From NCBI GenBank assembly GCA_047967505.1, contig CM106538.1: a stretch of 64,000 nucleotides of DNA. One strand, given 5' to 3'. The notes beneath the pieces were generated by a model. The model was not told where the DNA came from and ran no database searches. It saw only the letters and a list, made by a program, of their open reading frames with translations. Below, piece by piece: positions 1 through 10,799 of the stretch (position 1 is the first letter of the stretch; each line of letters begins with the position of its first letter). This stretch comes from Dipteris shenzhenensis. Taxonomy: Eukaryota; Polypodiophyta; Polypodiopsida; Gleicheniales. A program made the position numbers and the translations under genes.

Positions 1-223
1 TTTTTAGCTTCACAATATTGGTGGAATGTAGTACTTTTTTATATTTTTTCTTTTGAATTTTGAAGGAAAAAATGTAAAATTTGGGGAAACTTTACATTTA
101 TTTACATAAAAGTTTCAAATCCTAGCGAATGTTTCAAACTTTATTTATTTTTAGCATACAAACTTTCAATGGCAATATAAAAGTTTAGCTTCTTAACAAA
201 TCTAGCTTGAAACAATCATCCAT
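1..223 (+). repeat. AT-rich dispersed repeat, copy 1 (cut by window edge)
   Basis: This stretch aligns collinearly with 4291-4518: both contain a ttcacaatattg core, the phrase cttttgaattttgaag, and end with an aaaagtttagcttctta block followed by catccatg. The other copy interrupts a Copia RT reading frame, so the family is probably a small non-autonomous transposon. The left end of this copy lies outside the window. Confidence 0.7.
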
Positions 224-841
224 GGAATCAAGGCTTTGCTGATATAGTCGATGTTTTCATAAGTGCTAGGACTAGGACAATGTACTCTTAAGTGTATAAT
301 TAAGTGAGTGGTCAAAACGAAATGTGATGTCCTTTCTTCAGCATAGGATCCCTATATGTAGGCAACATGATAATTTTAAGGAACAACTGTATTACCATAG
401 TCCCTTTAGTGGACCTAGTGGTTAAATGATGTCAAGGTAAAAAATGATGCCTTAAATATCATCTTAACAATTGAATTCAACACCTAGGGAAGGGTGCTAA
501 CACCCATTATTAGATGTAGCTAATAGTAGATTAAGTGCTCCCCATACTCTAAGGGAGATACAACCTAAGGACATATGGTAAATTGGTGCCAAAGGACATG
601 GCTTGCCAAGTTATAACAGGAAATACTAGGCTAGGAGATATCCATTCTTAAAGTCATTTTTTGGCCTATCTAACTAGATCATATTAGTCGTGAGGTGCCA
701 AAGGAGATGGGGGAGCCAAGAAATATAATTAACCTCTAGAGTCAACTTTATGGAGAAGGGTATAGACAAGGTTAATGATGAGGGAGTAAGAGAAAGAAAC
801 ACCTTAGACACTTATTTCCAATGCCTGATCATGTGTGAAAT
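224..841. other. No gene seen
   Basis: AT-rich sequence with frequent stops in all frames. I recognise no protein motif, RNA gene or clear repeat here. Confidence 0.6.
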
Positions 842-853
842 ATGACAAGGGAA

Positions 854-916
854 TGTGTGTGTGTGTGTGTGGGGGGGGGGGAGAGAGAGAGAGAGAGAGG
901 GAGGGAGGGAGGGAGG

Positions 917-982
<66 letters not shown>
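854..982 (+). repeat. Compound (TG)n-(G)n-(GA)n microsatellite
   Basis: A run of TG dinucleotides passes into a G run, then GA, GGGA and again pure GA units. Reading frames across it are only Arg/Glu or Ser/Leu repeats and are not genes. Confidence 0.95.
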
Positions 983-985
<3 letters not shown>

Positions 986-1169
986 ATTCACGTTTGCAGA
1001 AGACCTAACGAGTCTCTGAGACAAAGTACGAACAACCAAAAGGTGACTTGCTACGTCTAGATAATCGAAGAATTGGTGGAGTGCACAAAGCTAGCTCCTC
1101 TCGAGTTATTTCTTCTGTCCAATATTGATTTGGAAGATGCTTCTCATTGAGCATTGCTCTAGCATTGTT

Positions 1170-1355
1170 TAGAGAGAGAGAGAGAGAGAGAGAGAGAAGA
1201 AGGGGGAGGGAGCAAGAGGGAGGGGGGTAGGATGAGAGCAAAATAAGAAGAGAAAGAAACATAGGGAAGTGACAAAAGTGAGGAAGCAAGAGACTAAACA
1301 CGAGATGTATCATGGCCTTCACACATAGTGAACAATTATACGTGCTCTTGCGGGC

Positions 1356-1445
<90 letters not shown>

Positions 1446-1955
1446 AGGAGCTCTCAACAAGTCTCATCAAGGCCACAAATGCCAACAAGCATAGGGCCAT
1501 CCCAAATTTTTCAAAACTTCTATTGGTCAAAGAGCCTACACCATCAAAGTGCATGCCTATTTTTCAATCCATAAAAATGTCACCTTACATTTACATGAGT
1601 TTTTTTGGTGGCCTTTATATTTCGTAAATAAATCACCTTGCAATATTTTTTGAAATGTCATCTAGACAAAATGGAAGAGTATGTTACACAAATCTCTTTA
1701 CTATAGCGGAAAAATTGAGGGATACACAAAAGATATGCCATTGGTTATGTGGCATCATGCATTTAAAAAAGTTTTTTATGGGTTATATCGTCATCTTTCT
1801 TGTATAACAGAGTAGTTAAATTTATGTTGAATGTCCTTGTGTGATAGAACACCTCACCGTACTACATACATATAAGAAGGTATAATGAGATCATTCTATT
1901 GCATGCTTTAAAATCCAAAACATCACAACCAGTCACTCTACATACATATAGCATT
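1170..1955 (+). repeat. ~0.75-kb dispersed repeat with GA tracts, copy 1
   Basis: It begins with a GA tract (1171-1198) and a GGGGGAGGG-rich stretch, contains a second long GA tract (1358-1441), and ends near the cacaaccagtcactc phrase. The same order of unique phrases (acacgagatgta, ggagaaggagctctcaaca, attggtcaaagagcctacacc, ttgcatgctttaaaatcc) recurs at 7775-8465. It shows no coding capacity. It could be a segmental duplication or a non-autonomous element. Confidence 0.85.
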
Positions 1956-2541
1956 CTCATCCCATTCAACTTGCAGTACTTCCACCTTAAGGCATATGAT
2001 TATATCATGTACGGCTTTCTCATCATCATGAAGGCAACCATCTTTCGATCCTTGAACGTGTAAGATCATTGTATTTTTCACTCTAGATTCTTGCTCAATA
2101 GAACTTACTTGATTAGTGATCATAGCCTAAACTATGGAGGCTGATTGTGGCACTAGTGGAGATATGTTGCATTTGTGTAATACTTTTGCCATAAATTCTT
2201 GCTTTCCACTGTCCCTCTACCTTCCTTCCAAGAGCTGCAAGTTGGTGTTTGAGCCCTTGCATTTCCTGCTGCTATACGTAATAGATCTGCTCCTGTGGTT
2301 CTGAAATAATCCTCTGTTTCTAAATATTTGCATCGGTAGTGGTGATGGGAGGGCTGCAATGGTCGAGTAAGAGACCTCTCTAGTTTTCTTAACCTACAAA
2401 AATTCCATAATGGAATGTGTGGATTGGGTGCCCTATTCTCTCCCTCTCTTCCAAATGCATGGGAGTTAAGGGCGAGAACATGAAGCGTTTTCAGTTGCTA
2501 AAACTAACCCTCAAGTTGGGCTAGGGGTTCAACCCAACTCG
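1956..2541. other. No gene seen
   Basis: Non-coding sequence between the GA-tract repeat and the first Copia element. Only short frames on either strand and no recognisable motif. A short GA tract lies just beyond it at 2543-2562. Confidence 0.55.
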
Positions 2542-2569
2542 GGGAGAGAGAGAGAGAGAGAGAAAGAAG

Positions 2570-3012
2570 TGTTAGAAGCAACACGATAACAGAGCAGCAG
2601 CGATATGCGGAATGCATAAAATACATGATACAGAAAGTGTGCAGAATGGAAGAGACAAAGAGACACGGATATATGTGGTTCACCAAGTGTGGGCTACGTC
2701 CAAGGAGAAACAACTAGTCCTGCAGAGCCACACCCTTATCTTAGATTTTTAACCACACAACTCATAAGAAACTCATGCACCAATTTTCATGTATTTTTGG
2801 CTTCAAGGGTCGATGCCCCTGAACCCCCACCAAGGCGGACCTAATGCATGTCATCGGCCCCCCTTGGAACCCCCCAAAAATTTCCTAGGGGGGCGGTGGG
2901 TGCCCCCTCCACCCCGTACCCCCCCCCCTTCATAGAATGGGTACAAGCATGCCTAGGTCCAAAGCATAGTCAAAAACAATCTCTGAAAAAAGATCTCGCT
3001 CCACATACAACA
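2570..3012 (-). repeat. 3' LTR of Copia A
   Basis: A 443-bp copy of the LTR at 7295-7774. They share gaatggaagagacaaagaga, the phrase cctaatgcatgtc, a CCCC-rich block, and the terminal ctccacatacaaca. It lacks the block found at about 7450-7510 in the other LTR. Confidence 0.92.
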
Positions 3013-3027
3013 ATCTTCCACTTTGAG
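3013..3027 (-). promoter_or_regulatory. Polypurine tract of Copia A
   Basis: On the minus strand the bases just before the 3' LTR read AAAGTGGAAGAT followed by TGTTG. This is the usual Copia layout for plus-strand DNA priming. Confidence 0.7.
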
Positions 3028-3104
3028 ACTTATCATAGTAACTCCATTATTACTACTCTCACTTAAAATGATTTGGATCTGCTGGCTGTCCCTCATATTA
3101 TTCC

Positions 3105-3602
3105 TCATACTTGAAGCTCAATTGAAATTGAGCAAGAGCCCAACTTCTCCCTGGTTACCACCTTAGTCAACATGTCTGCAGGATTCTGGCTAGTGTGTAT
3201 CTTTTCCAGCTTCAACTCCCATCCTCCAGATGAAATGATATTCGAGTTGTATATGCTTGGTTCTTGAATGGAAGGCTGAATTATTTGCGAGATGAATAGC
3301 ACTCTGGATATCACTACACAAGCTACAATTTTCTTGCTTCTTCCCATGCTCCTCCATAAACCTCTTCAACCAAATTATCTCCTAGACTCTATAACTGCAA
3401 CATACCTTGCTTCTATTGTAGAAAGTGCAACAACCTTTTTCAACTTTGAAACCCAACTTACTGTTGTTCCACCTATAGTGAAAACGTACCAGGTGGTGCT
3501 TCTTCTTCCATCTTTATCACCTGCCATATCTGAATCAACATAGCCTTGTAGAGAAACATTTGAACCTTTGAAACATAATACATGAGTAGTCATGCCTCTC
3601 AA
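3105..3602 (-). pseudogene. Copia A RNase H domain (broken)
   Basis: Two minus-strand frames cover the RNase H region. The upstream one (3375-3602) has GYVDSDMAGDKDGRRSTT and VALSTIEARYVAV, the decayed counterparts of Copia DxDWAG and STEAEY; the Glu-Ala-Glu core has become Glu-Ala-Arg. The downstream one (3105-3347) ends with HTSQNPADMLTK, the usual C-terminus near the tail of Copia pol. This enzyme would degrade the RNA strand of the RNA-DNA hybrid during reverse transcription. A frame change between the two parts makes it non-functional. Confidence 0.85.
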
Positions 3603-3605
3603 ATA

Positions 3606-5041
3606 TATGATAATTCACTTTACCAATGTTCTTTACCTGGATTATTTAATAAATCTGCTCACAACTCCCACTGCATGTGCAATATCTAGCCTTTTGCATA
3701 GCATTTCATGCATCAAGCTACCAATTGCTGATGCATATGGGACCCTTTACATATAATCAATCTCCTCCTATGTCTTGGGACTCATATCCTTGCATAATAT
3801 GAAATGATTAGCCAAAGGTGTAGAAATAGGTTTTGTATTTTGCATTTCAAACCTTTCCAATACCTTTTCAATTTACTCACTCTGAGACAATGTCAATTTG
3901 CAATTTTTCCTATCTCTTGTTATTCTCATGCTAAGGATTTGCTTTGCAACACCCAAATCCTTCATTGCAAAAGTATTTGCCAACTTTATCTTGAGTATAT
4001 TTATATCTTGCATGTTAGAGCCTGGAATAAGCATGTCATCGACATACAATAACAACATCACGTATCTGCCATTGTCCAGTTTTCGAGAATAAACATAGTG
4101 GTCTAAATGACATCTACTAAAGCCCTGTTTTACCATAAACTTGTCAAACTTCATATACCACTGCCTTGGACCTTGCTTTAAACCATACAGACTTTTCTTC
4201 AACTTGCATACTAATCCCTCCTTTTGATGTTTTTATCAAAGCTATGGTTATATATTAATATGATATTTTAGCAAAAGTTTACCGAGCCCATTTTTTTAGT
4301 TTCACAATATTGATAGAAAGTAGTACACTTTTATACATATTCTTTTGAATTTTGAAGTAAAAAGTGTGAATCCTGTGGTGAAACTTTAAATTTTAGTGAA
4401 TAAAAGTTTCAAATTCTGGCGAATCTTTCAAATGTTTAATTTTATTAGGGCATACAAACTTTCAACACCAATATAAAAGTTTAGCTTCTTAATAAAACTA
4501 AGTTGAAAAAACCATCCATGCCTTTGACCTCATATCCCTATGGCTGTTGCATATAAATCTCTTCCTCTAGATCCCCATGAAGAAAAGCTGTCTTCACATC
4601 CAACTGTTCAAGATGCAAGTCTTCTATAGCCATAAGACTTAGAATAGTTTTGATTGAAGTCATTTTAACAACTGGAGAGAATATTTCATCAAATTCTATA
4701 CCTTTCTTTTGTGCAAACCCCTTTACAACAATCCTTGCCTTGTAACTCCTTTTTCCTCCATCTTCTTCCTTCACCCTATAAACCCAATTATTTTGCAATG
4801 CTGTTTTTCCCATAGGCAAGCGAACCAAATCCCAAGTCAGGTTTTTTAGCAAAGAGTTCATTTCCTCTTCCATGCCTTGCTCCCACTTCTTTTTGGATTC
4901 GATCTGCATTGCTTCTTCATACGTTTTCCGTTCTCTAGAATCAGTCAACAAAACATAATTGAAAGAAGGAGAAAATCGCTCAGTAGACCTTTGAAGTGCA
5001 GCTGGAAGAATTTGAGGTCCTTGTTGTTGTTGTTGCTCCAC
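3606..5041 (-). pseudogene. Copia A reverse transcriptase (split by an insertion)
   Basis: The N-terminal half (4538-5041) contains TWDLVRLPMGK, SYKARIVVKGFAQKKGIEF, FSPVVKM and QLDVKTAFLHGDLEEEIYM, standard Copia RT blocks. The frame is then broken by the AT-rich insertion at about 4218-4518. It resumes at 3873-4202 with KKSLYGLKQGPRQWYMKFD and the catalytic LLYVDDML (YVDD box intact). It normally copies element RNA into DNA in virus-like particles. Removing the insertion would rejoin the two halves at the expected point between GYEVKG and VCKLKK, which shows that the insertion came after the Copia element. Confidence 0.92.
4218..4518. mobile_element. MITE-like insertion inside Copia A RT
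   Basis: About 300 bp of AT-rich, non-coding DNA interrupts a normally continuous RT frame. A second copy occupies 1-223. Its ends form an imperfect inverted repeat: GATGTTTTTATC at the left against GATGGTTTTTTC as the reverse complement of the right end. CCTTT occurs on both sides and may be a target duplication. The size, lack of coding capacity and terminal repeats fit a non-autonomous DNA transposon; the superfamily cannot be assigned. Confidence 0.6.
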
Positions 5042-5087
5042 ATTCTCATTTTCTACAACCTTTGGAATTTCATCTCTTGTGATTTTA

Positions 5088-6050
5088 TCAAGAGTTATGT
5101 ATTCTATGTCTATTCTTTCTTCCTTTTCTGAAATTCATCTTTATACATAACAGTCTCATTGAATACAACATCTCTACTCTTGATGATTTTGTTACTTTCA
5201 TAATCCCACAGACGATGATAACCAATCTCACTACCTCCATATACAATAAAGATGCATTTCTTGGATTTTGCCTCAAGCTTTGTTCTCAATTCCTTATCAA
5301 CGTGCTTCACAACCAAAAACCTTTATAAAAGAATAGCTAACCTTTTTACTTGTCCATGCCTCTTCTCGAATGCCACCATCTAAGGAACTTGAAGACGATC
5401 TATTTATCAAGTAAACAATTGTATGCTTCAGCCCAAAGCTGCAAGGGCAGCCCTGCATATAGTATTATGCTTGTGACTGTTCTGTTCATCCTCTCTGACA
5501 CAGAATTTTCTAATGCTCCATGACTGTTCTGTTCATCCTCTCTGACACAGGATTTTCTAATGGCATTCTTGGAGTTGTCTTCTCTCTATGAATTCCATTG
5601 TATGAACAGTAACTATCAAACTCTTTGCTGTGGTATTCACCTCCGCCGTTATCAGATCTGAGAGCCTTCAACCTCTTTCCTACCTCATTTTCAGCCAAAT
5701 CTTTCCATTTCTTAAAAGTTTCAAAGACATCCCATTTTCTTTAAATGCAATAAACCCAAGTTTTTCTAGTTGCATTGTCAATAAAAGTAACATAATAGTG
5801 AGAACCACCAAGAGATGATACATCAATAGGACCCCATACATCTGTATGCACAAGCTCTAACTTTTCTCTCTTCTTTTCTTTCCCAACTTTGAGTAAGCTG
5901 ACTCTATTTTATTTACCATAAACACAGTTCTCAAATCAACCTGCTTCAAACCTGGCAATAGCTTCCTTGAGTGAAGAATCTGCATCCCCTTCTCACTCAT
6001 GTGTCCAAGCCCATGATGCCATAGAGTTGAGAAGATAACGTAATAGAGGA
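5088..6050 (-). pseudogene. Copia A integrase (broken)
   Basis: From right to left on the minus strand: [10 protein letters not shown] (first catalytic Asp, ~5826-5862), [15 protein letters not shown] (second block, ~5760-5800), and LRSDNGGGEYHSKEF (Asp and Glu region, 5610-5660). The C-terminal block VDKELRTKLEAKSKKCIFI with VVFNETVM lies at 5110-5316. A 47-bp tandem duplication (5474-5520 and 5521-5567, both beginning tgactgttctgttc) repeats the segment encoding SERMNRTV and shifts the frame. The enzyme would insert the cDNA into the genome. Several frame changes make it inactive. Confidence 0.88.
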
Positions 6051-6057
6051 GTGAGCA

Positions 6058-6420
6058 TTACCGATGCATAAATACAACATACTTACCTTGGGTCCTTTTT
6101 CTATTACCATTGACCCTTTTGTGACCTTTCCACAAATTTCCTACAAATGTGGTTGTGGAGCCTTCATCATCCAATTGCCTTGCTGAAATTAAGTTTCTTT
6201 TTAAATCAGGAACATGCCTTACCTCCTTTAGCAACCATTGGTTTCCATTCTTTAATTTTATTAACACCTTGCCCTTTTGAACAACCTTCAATGCTTCATC
6301 ATCACCTAAATGAACAACTCCAAAATCACCTTGAACATAGTCTTGAAAGTATTTCCTATGAGCTGTAGCATGAAATGAAGCCCCTGAGTCCACTACCCAT
6401 GCATCAATGATAGTATGTAA
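6058..6420 (-). pseudogene. Copia A protease and pre-integrase region
   Basis: The frame starts with AWVVDSGASFHATAH, where DSGA is the active-site motif of Copia aspartic proteases. It continues as GDFGVVHLGDDEALKV and VRHVPDLKRNLISARQLDDEG, the conserved region between protease and integrase. Protease would cut the Gag-Pol polyprotein. The frame runs in from gag through a TGA at about 6466-6468. Confidence 0.88.
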
Positions 6421-6465
6421 TGAAAGAATTAAAGCATCTTGTTGTCTATCTCCTTCCTTTTTCTT

Positions 6466-7215
6466 TCATGACCAACAATCTTTCTTCAGGTGTCCTTTCT
6501 TCCCACAATGCCAACACTCCAAGTTCCCTTTGGATTTGGATTTGCTTCTGAATCTTGACTTATTGTGATGTCCTGGGCTCTTTCCTCTCTCCCTTTGTCT
6601 TCCCTTGTTCTCAAGGGTCAAAGCATTACTTGATGTTTCACCTGTGCTTTTCTATCGTATTTCCTTGCTATGGAGAACACCACCAACATCATCAACCTTT
6701 AAAGTGTTTGGCCCAGAAATAGAGTTACTCATAGCCATGACCAAGCTATCCCAACTTTATGGCAATGAGCACAAAATCAAGAGAGCTTAAACCTCCCCGT
6801 TTAATTTTACTCCTACATACCTTAGTTGGCTTGTATTCATATTGAACAGATTCAAATGATCAACTAATCGACCCACCTTTTGACAACTTCAAATTAAAAT
6901 AGATGCTTCATAAGAAATACCTTGTTAGAAGCTGATGGTTTTTCATACAGTGTATCTAGTGTGCTCATCAAGTCCTTTGTTGTCTGCTGTTCAAGAATGT
7001 TGAAAGCGATTGATGCTCCCAAATACACTCGTATTGTTCCTAGAGCCTTTCTATCAAGAACCTCCCAATCTTTGGCCTACATACTCACAGGATTCTTTGC
7101 GATCCCACCTAATGGCAAGAAAAGGTCCTTCTGGTATATATGATCCTCAATCTGCATCTTCCAATATTGGTAGTTCTTGCCATTTAACTTCTCGATTTTA
7201 GCTAGCCTTCTTTCG
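6466..7215 (-). pseudogene. Copia A gag with CCHC zinc knuckle
   Basis: Near the 5' end of the element the minus strand reads KIEKLNGKNYQYWKMQIED and DWEVLDRKALGTIRVYLG, typical of Copia Gag. Near its 3' end (about 6470-6515) it reads CWHCGKKGHLKKDC, an intact CX2CX4HX4C RNA-binding knuckle. Gag forms the capsid of the virus-like particle and binds genomic RNA. At least one TAG (in NPVSM*AKDW) and several frame shifts interrupt it. Confidence 0.85.
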
Positions 7216-7280
7216 TCATTGCTTCCACTCGAACTAGGAACCTCATTCCAAACGATTCAATGGACGTTGTTAAAACAAAT

Positions 7281-7292
7281 GCTATGATACCA
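7281..7292 (-). promoter_or_regulatory. Primer-binding site of Copia A (tRNA-iMet type)
   Basis: On the minus strand TGGTATCATAGC lies two bases after the end of the 5' LTR. It matches the common plant primer site TGGTATCAGAGC with one mismatch. Confidence 0.85.
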
Positions 7293-7294
7293 GT

Positions 7295-7774
7295 TGTTAG
7301 GAGCAATGCAATAACAGAGCAACAATGCGAGACGTCGAATGCATAAAATACATAATACAAAAAGCATGAAGAATGGAAGAGACAAAGAGACACTGATATA
7401 CGTGGTTCACCCAATGTGGGCTATGTCCATGGAGAAATAGCCAGTCTTGTGTCTTTTTTATCTAGCAAGCAAGAAGATACAAAATACAAGCAGTATATCC
7501 CCACTGCTTTTCTACTATGTGAGCCATGCCCTTATCTTACAATTTTGACCACAGAGCTCCTGCACAAATTTTCATGTTATTTTGGCTTCGAGGGTGCTAC
7601 CCCCAAAACCTTGTCAAGGGGGGCCTAATGCATGTCGCTTACCCCCCTTGGAAACCCCCCACGACGTCCTTGGGGGGTCGTTGCCCCCCCTTCATAGAAT
7701 GTGTATAAGCATGCCTGGGTCCAAAGTACAACAAAAAGAAATCTCAAAAAAAAGATCTGGCTCCACATACAACA
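7295..7774 (-). repeat. 5' LTR of Copia A
   Basis: 480 bp, starting TGTTAGGAGC and ending CACATACAACA on the plus strand. It pairs with 2570-3012. It is about 40 bp longer because of a block around 7450-7510 that is missing from the other copy. Confidence 0.92.
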
Positions 7775-8465
7775 AGAAGGGGGGGCGAGGGGGAGGGGGG
7801 AGGACAAAAGCAAAACAAGAAGAGAGAGAAACATAGGAAAGTGATAAAAGAGAGCAAGTAAGGGACTAAACACGAGATGTATAATGGCCTTCACACATAG
7901 CAAACAATTATACGTTCTCTTACGATAGAGAGAGAGAGAGAGAGAGAGAGAGCAACAAAAGAGGAGAAGGAGCTCTCAACAGGTCTCATGAAGGCCTCAA
8001 ATGCCAATAGCATAGGGCCATTCCAAAATTTTCAAAACTTCTATTGGTCAAAGAGCCTACACCATCAAACTGCATGCCTATTTTTCAATCCCAAAAAATG
8101 TCACCTTACATTTACATGAGTTTTTGGATGAAAGATTATCAAAGAAGTCTTTATATTCCTAAATAAAGTACCTTGCAATATTTTTGGAAATGTCATCTAA
8201 ACAAAATGGAAGAGTATGTTACACAAATCTCTTTACCACCATAGTGGGGAAATTGAGGGATACAACCATGGGTTATGTGTCATTATGCATTTAAAATTGT
8301 TTTTTATGTGTTATATCAGTGTCTTTCGTGTACACTAGATTAGTTAAATTTATATTGAATGTCCTTATGTGGTAGAACATTATATATATAAGAAGTATAA
8401 TGAGATCATTTTGTTGCATGCTTTAAAATCCAAAACATCGCAACCAACCACTATAAATACATATA
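7775..8465 (+). repeat. GA-tract dispersed repeat, copy 2
   Basis: Collinear with 1195-1955, including the G-rich start, the GA tract (7926-7951) and the unique phrases listed for copy 1. Its left end continues across Copia A at 2543-2569, so Copia A inserted into the G/A-rich beginning of this copy. Confidence 0.85.
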
Positions 8466-8739
8466 GAGACAATTGAGAATGAGGATACTCGATAAGGCTA
8501 TGGTGAAGTCACAAAATGTTGTAGGAACTCTCAAAGGAAATCTATATCCCATATCTAGAAATTAGCCTTAGAAGGGAAGTCTTGGGGAAAAAGCAAGTTT
8601 GGCACAAAGGAAAATTAGTTTATGCTCATGGAATTAACTTCAATCTGTCACCTCTATAACAAGTTCCTATCAAGCTTTCCACAAGTAATGCTATCCAGCC
8701 ATTGAAGTCACTGAGGAAATCAAGCATTGCTTACAAACC
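8466..8739. other. No gene seen
   Basis: Short non-coding spacer between the GA-tract repeat and the fold-back sequence. Confidence 0.5.
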
Positions 8740-8770
8740 CAGCAGATGTAGCGTCCATTAGATTACTTGG

Positions 8771-9391
8771 CAAAAAAGGTGTGATCGGACACCACTGCAA
8801 GCAGGTTAACGAATTCTGGAATGATGTAACATATTTGTCTTATTTTGATTGGTATCCTCAATGTTTGTTGTACAATAGCATCGAATTCTGGAATGATGTA
8901 ACATATTTGTCTTATTTTGATTGGTATCCTCAATGTTTGTTGTACAATAGCATCGAAATTTATCAAACGTCTTTCCCTGACCTTTTATATGTTGCCTACA
9001 TGAAAGTCATCCATCTGCCTTTTACATTCAAGAAATCCTAGTCTATTGGGAAATACATTGCAAAAGTGTTAAGCAACATAAATTGTAAGATGTGTTCAGC
9101 AAGATCAATTCACAAACCTAAAATGAATGGATTTTGAAACTTGTGAAGGGACATTGCTCAACACTTTTGCAATGTACTTCCCACCAGACTAGGAGAAAAC
9201 AATAGGCTTTCTTAAATGTAAAAGGAAGATGATACATGGCTTTCATGTAGCGAATATATAAAAGGTCAAGGAAAGACGTTTGGTAGGTTTGTACAGTAGG
9301 CTTTGAGGATACCAATCAATATAAGACAAATATCTTATGGCATTCTAGAATTGGTTAACCTACTTGAAGTGATGCCCGAATTGGTTTGTGA
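8771..9391. repeat. Fold-back inverted repeat (~0.6 kb)
   Basis: The left arm (about 8780-9075) reads outward-in from gatcggacaccactg through caggttaacgaattctgga, gattggtatcctcaa and gacctttt to cattgcaaaagtgtt. The right arm (about 9155-9391) is its degenerate reverse complement, with aacacttttgcaatg, aaaaggtcaaggaaagacgt, gaggataccaatcaat, attctagaattggttaacct and caccac-like ends. A ~80-bp spacer separates them. It does not encode a protein. It could be a fold-back transposon or two inverted copies of an older repeat. Confidence 0.75.
8811..8954 (+). repeat. 72-bp tandem duplication
   Basis: The segment beginning gaattctggaatgatgtaac at 8811 repeats exactly at 8883, period 72. It lies only in the left arm of the fold-back, so it formed after the arms arose. 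Confidence 0.95.
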
Positions 9392-9828
9392 ATTGATCTT
9401 GGCAAACACATGTACAAAGATGAAGACACCCAAAGACGAGAGTCCTACAAGGTCCAAACAAGATGGTGGATGACAAGTCCTACAAGGTCCAAACAAGATG
9501 AATATCACTATCGATATGGTCCATAGGATATAGAGATCTTGGAGACCATGCCCCATGCCACAACATGAGATGACTAGTAGACATAATCACATATGAGATA
9601 TTTTCATAGCTCACATAAGAGCTACCATGGTACATGGCTATGTCTTCGAACTTCAAATACTATTTTGAGCCTAGCTATTTGTCCCTAGTTTTGGACTTTG
9701 AGTTTGCATTTTGTATTTTTTAGTTTGGTATAGTACAACACTCAACAAAGGGTCTTAGAAAGCCCTTTGCCCTAGTCCATAGCAGCTTGTATGAGCATGT
9801 GTCACTCTAATATTGTACTTCGTCTCAT
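9392..9828. other. Non-coding sequence with a short direct duplication
   Basis: No gene. At 9448-9500 the phrase gtcctacaaggtccaaacaa occurs twice, 33-36 bp apart; the same tccaaacaagatg motif recurs in the hairpin at about 10 kb. Confidence 0.6.
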
Positions 9829-9964
9829 AGGCCCGCAAGGCCTCCTAAAAATGCTAATACATCTCTCTCTTTCTCTCTCTTCTTCTTCTCTTTGGGCAGG
9901 CCACATGAATGAAATTCATCTTGTTTGGACCTTGTAGGCCCGTAAGGCCTCCTAAAAATGGTAA

Positions 9965-10012
<48 letters not shown>

Positions 10013-10176
10013 TCTTCTTCTTCTCTCTGGGCAGGCCACATGAATGAAATTCATCTTGTTTGGACCTTCGTGGTGGATGACGCATCCTACAAGGTCCAAA
10101 CAAGATGAATTTCATTCATGTGGCCTGCCCAGAGAGAAGAAGAAGAAGAAGAAGAGAGAGAGAGAGAGAGAGAGCT
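9829..10176. repeat. Direct repeat plus perfect long hairpin with CT/GA tracts
   Basis: A unit starting aggcccgcaaggcctcctaa (9829-9933) is repeated at 9936-10068, each with a CT tract and the phrase gggcaggccacatgaatg. The second unit is then mirrored: 10010-10068 pairs with 10091-10149 as an apparently perfect inverted repeat around a 22-base loop (10069-10090), and the CT tract on the left pairs with the GA tract on the right. Confidence 0.93.
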
Positions 10177-10236
10177 CTAAGCTCCTCGTACGCGAGGTTG
10201 CCAAGAATGGACAATGGCTTGATGGTTTTGATCCAT

Positions 10237-10715
10237 TTGATGTAATTTATTTGGAACATGACCTTAATAATGAACCTTAGAAAGCATGACGTCTTCCAAG
10301 CTACGATTGACATAGCCCTTGATAGGATACTCTACAAATACAACAGGCTATCAAACTATGGATTTTTCATACTGTTCATGGGAAGAGTACCAATAGTAGA
10401 TGAGTTCCCACATTGGTTTGCTTACACCTATCAAGGGAAGTGTGATATTGTGGATTGGTTTTATCTAGTTGATGTAATCTACATGGAACGTGACCTTGAT
10501 AAATGACCCTTAGGAAGCATGACGTATTTTGTGCTGGTGAGAGGGATAATAAGCATGTCTTCCAAGCTACGATTGACATAACCCCTGATAGGATACTCAA
10601 CAAATACAACAGCCTATTAACAATGGATTTTCATGCTGTTCATGGGAAGAGGACCAATAGAAGATGAGTTCCTGCATTGGTTTGCTTACACCTATCAAGG
10701 GAAATGTGATCTTGT
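10237..10715 (+). repeat. Degenerate tandem duplication, unit ~235-250 bp
   Basis: The block beginning ttgatgtaat at 10237 recurs at 10469. Both units contain ccaagctacgattgacat, a dataggatactc-like segment, and tggtttgcttacacctatca in the same order. No open frame is conserved through both. Confidence 0.85.
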
Positions 10716-10799
10716 GGATTTTAGATTTATTCGTAAGGGCTTCTTTCATGCATCTATTCAATCCATTGGTGAATGAGACTAGCCACTGTCAAGTTTTGT

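Larger units (their letters stand above)
2570..7774 (-). mobile_element. Ty1/Copia LTR retrotransposon A, complete boundaries, decayed
   Basis: A 5205-bp element on the minus strand. Two LTR copies (2570-3012 and 7295-7774) start TGTTAG and end ACAACA on the plus strand. They are flanked by identical 5-bp direct repeats AGAAG at 2565-2569 and 7775-7779, which is a target-site duplication. A primer-binding site matching initiator tRNA-Met lies inside the right LTR and a purine-rich tract lies beside the left LTR. Between them, from right to left, come gag with a zinc knuckle, protease, integrase, RT and RNase H, the Copia order (integrase before RT). The frame is broken by stops, a 47-bp duplication and a ~300-bp insertion, so the element cannot move by itself. 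The two LTRs differ by many substitutions and indels, including about 40 bp extra in the right copy, so the insertion is old. Confidence 0.93.

Noticed and set aside
812-1627. Overlapping frames on both strands of up to 151 codons
   Set aside because: They are Arg/Glu or Ser/Leu repeats translated from GA/CT microsatellites.
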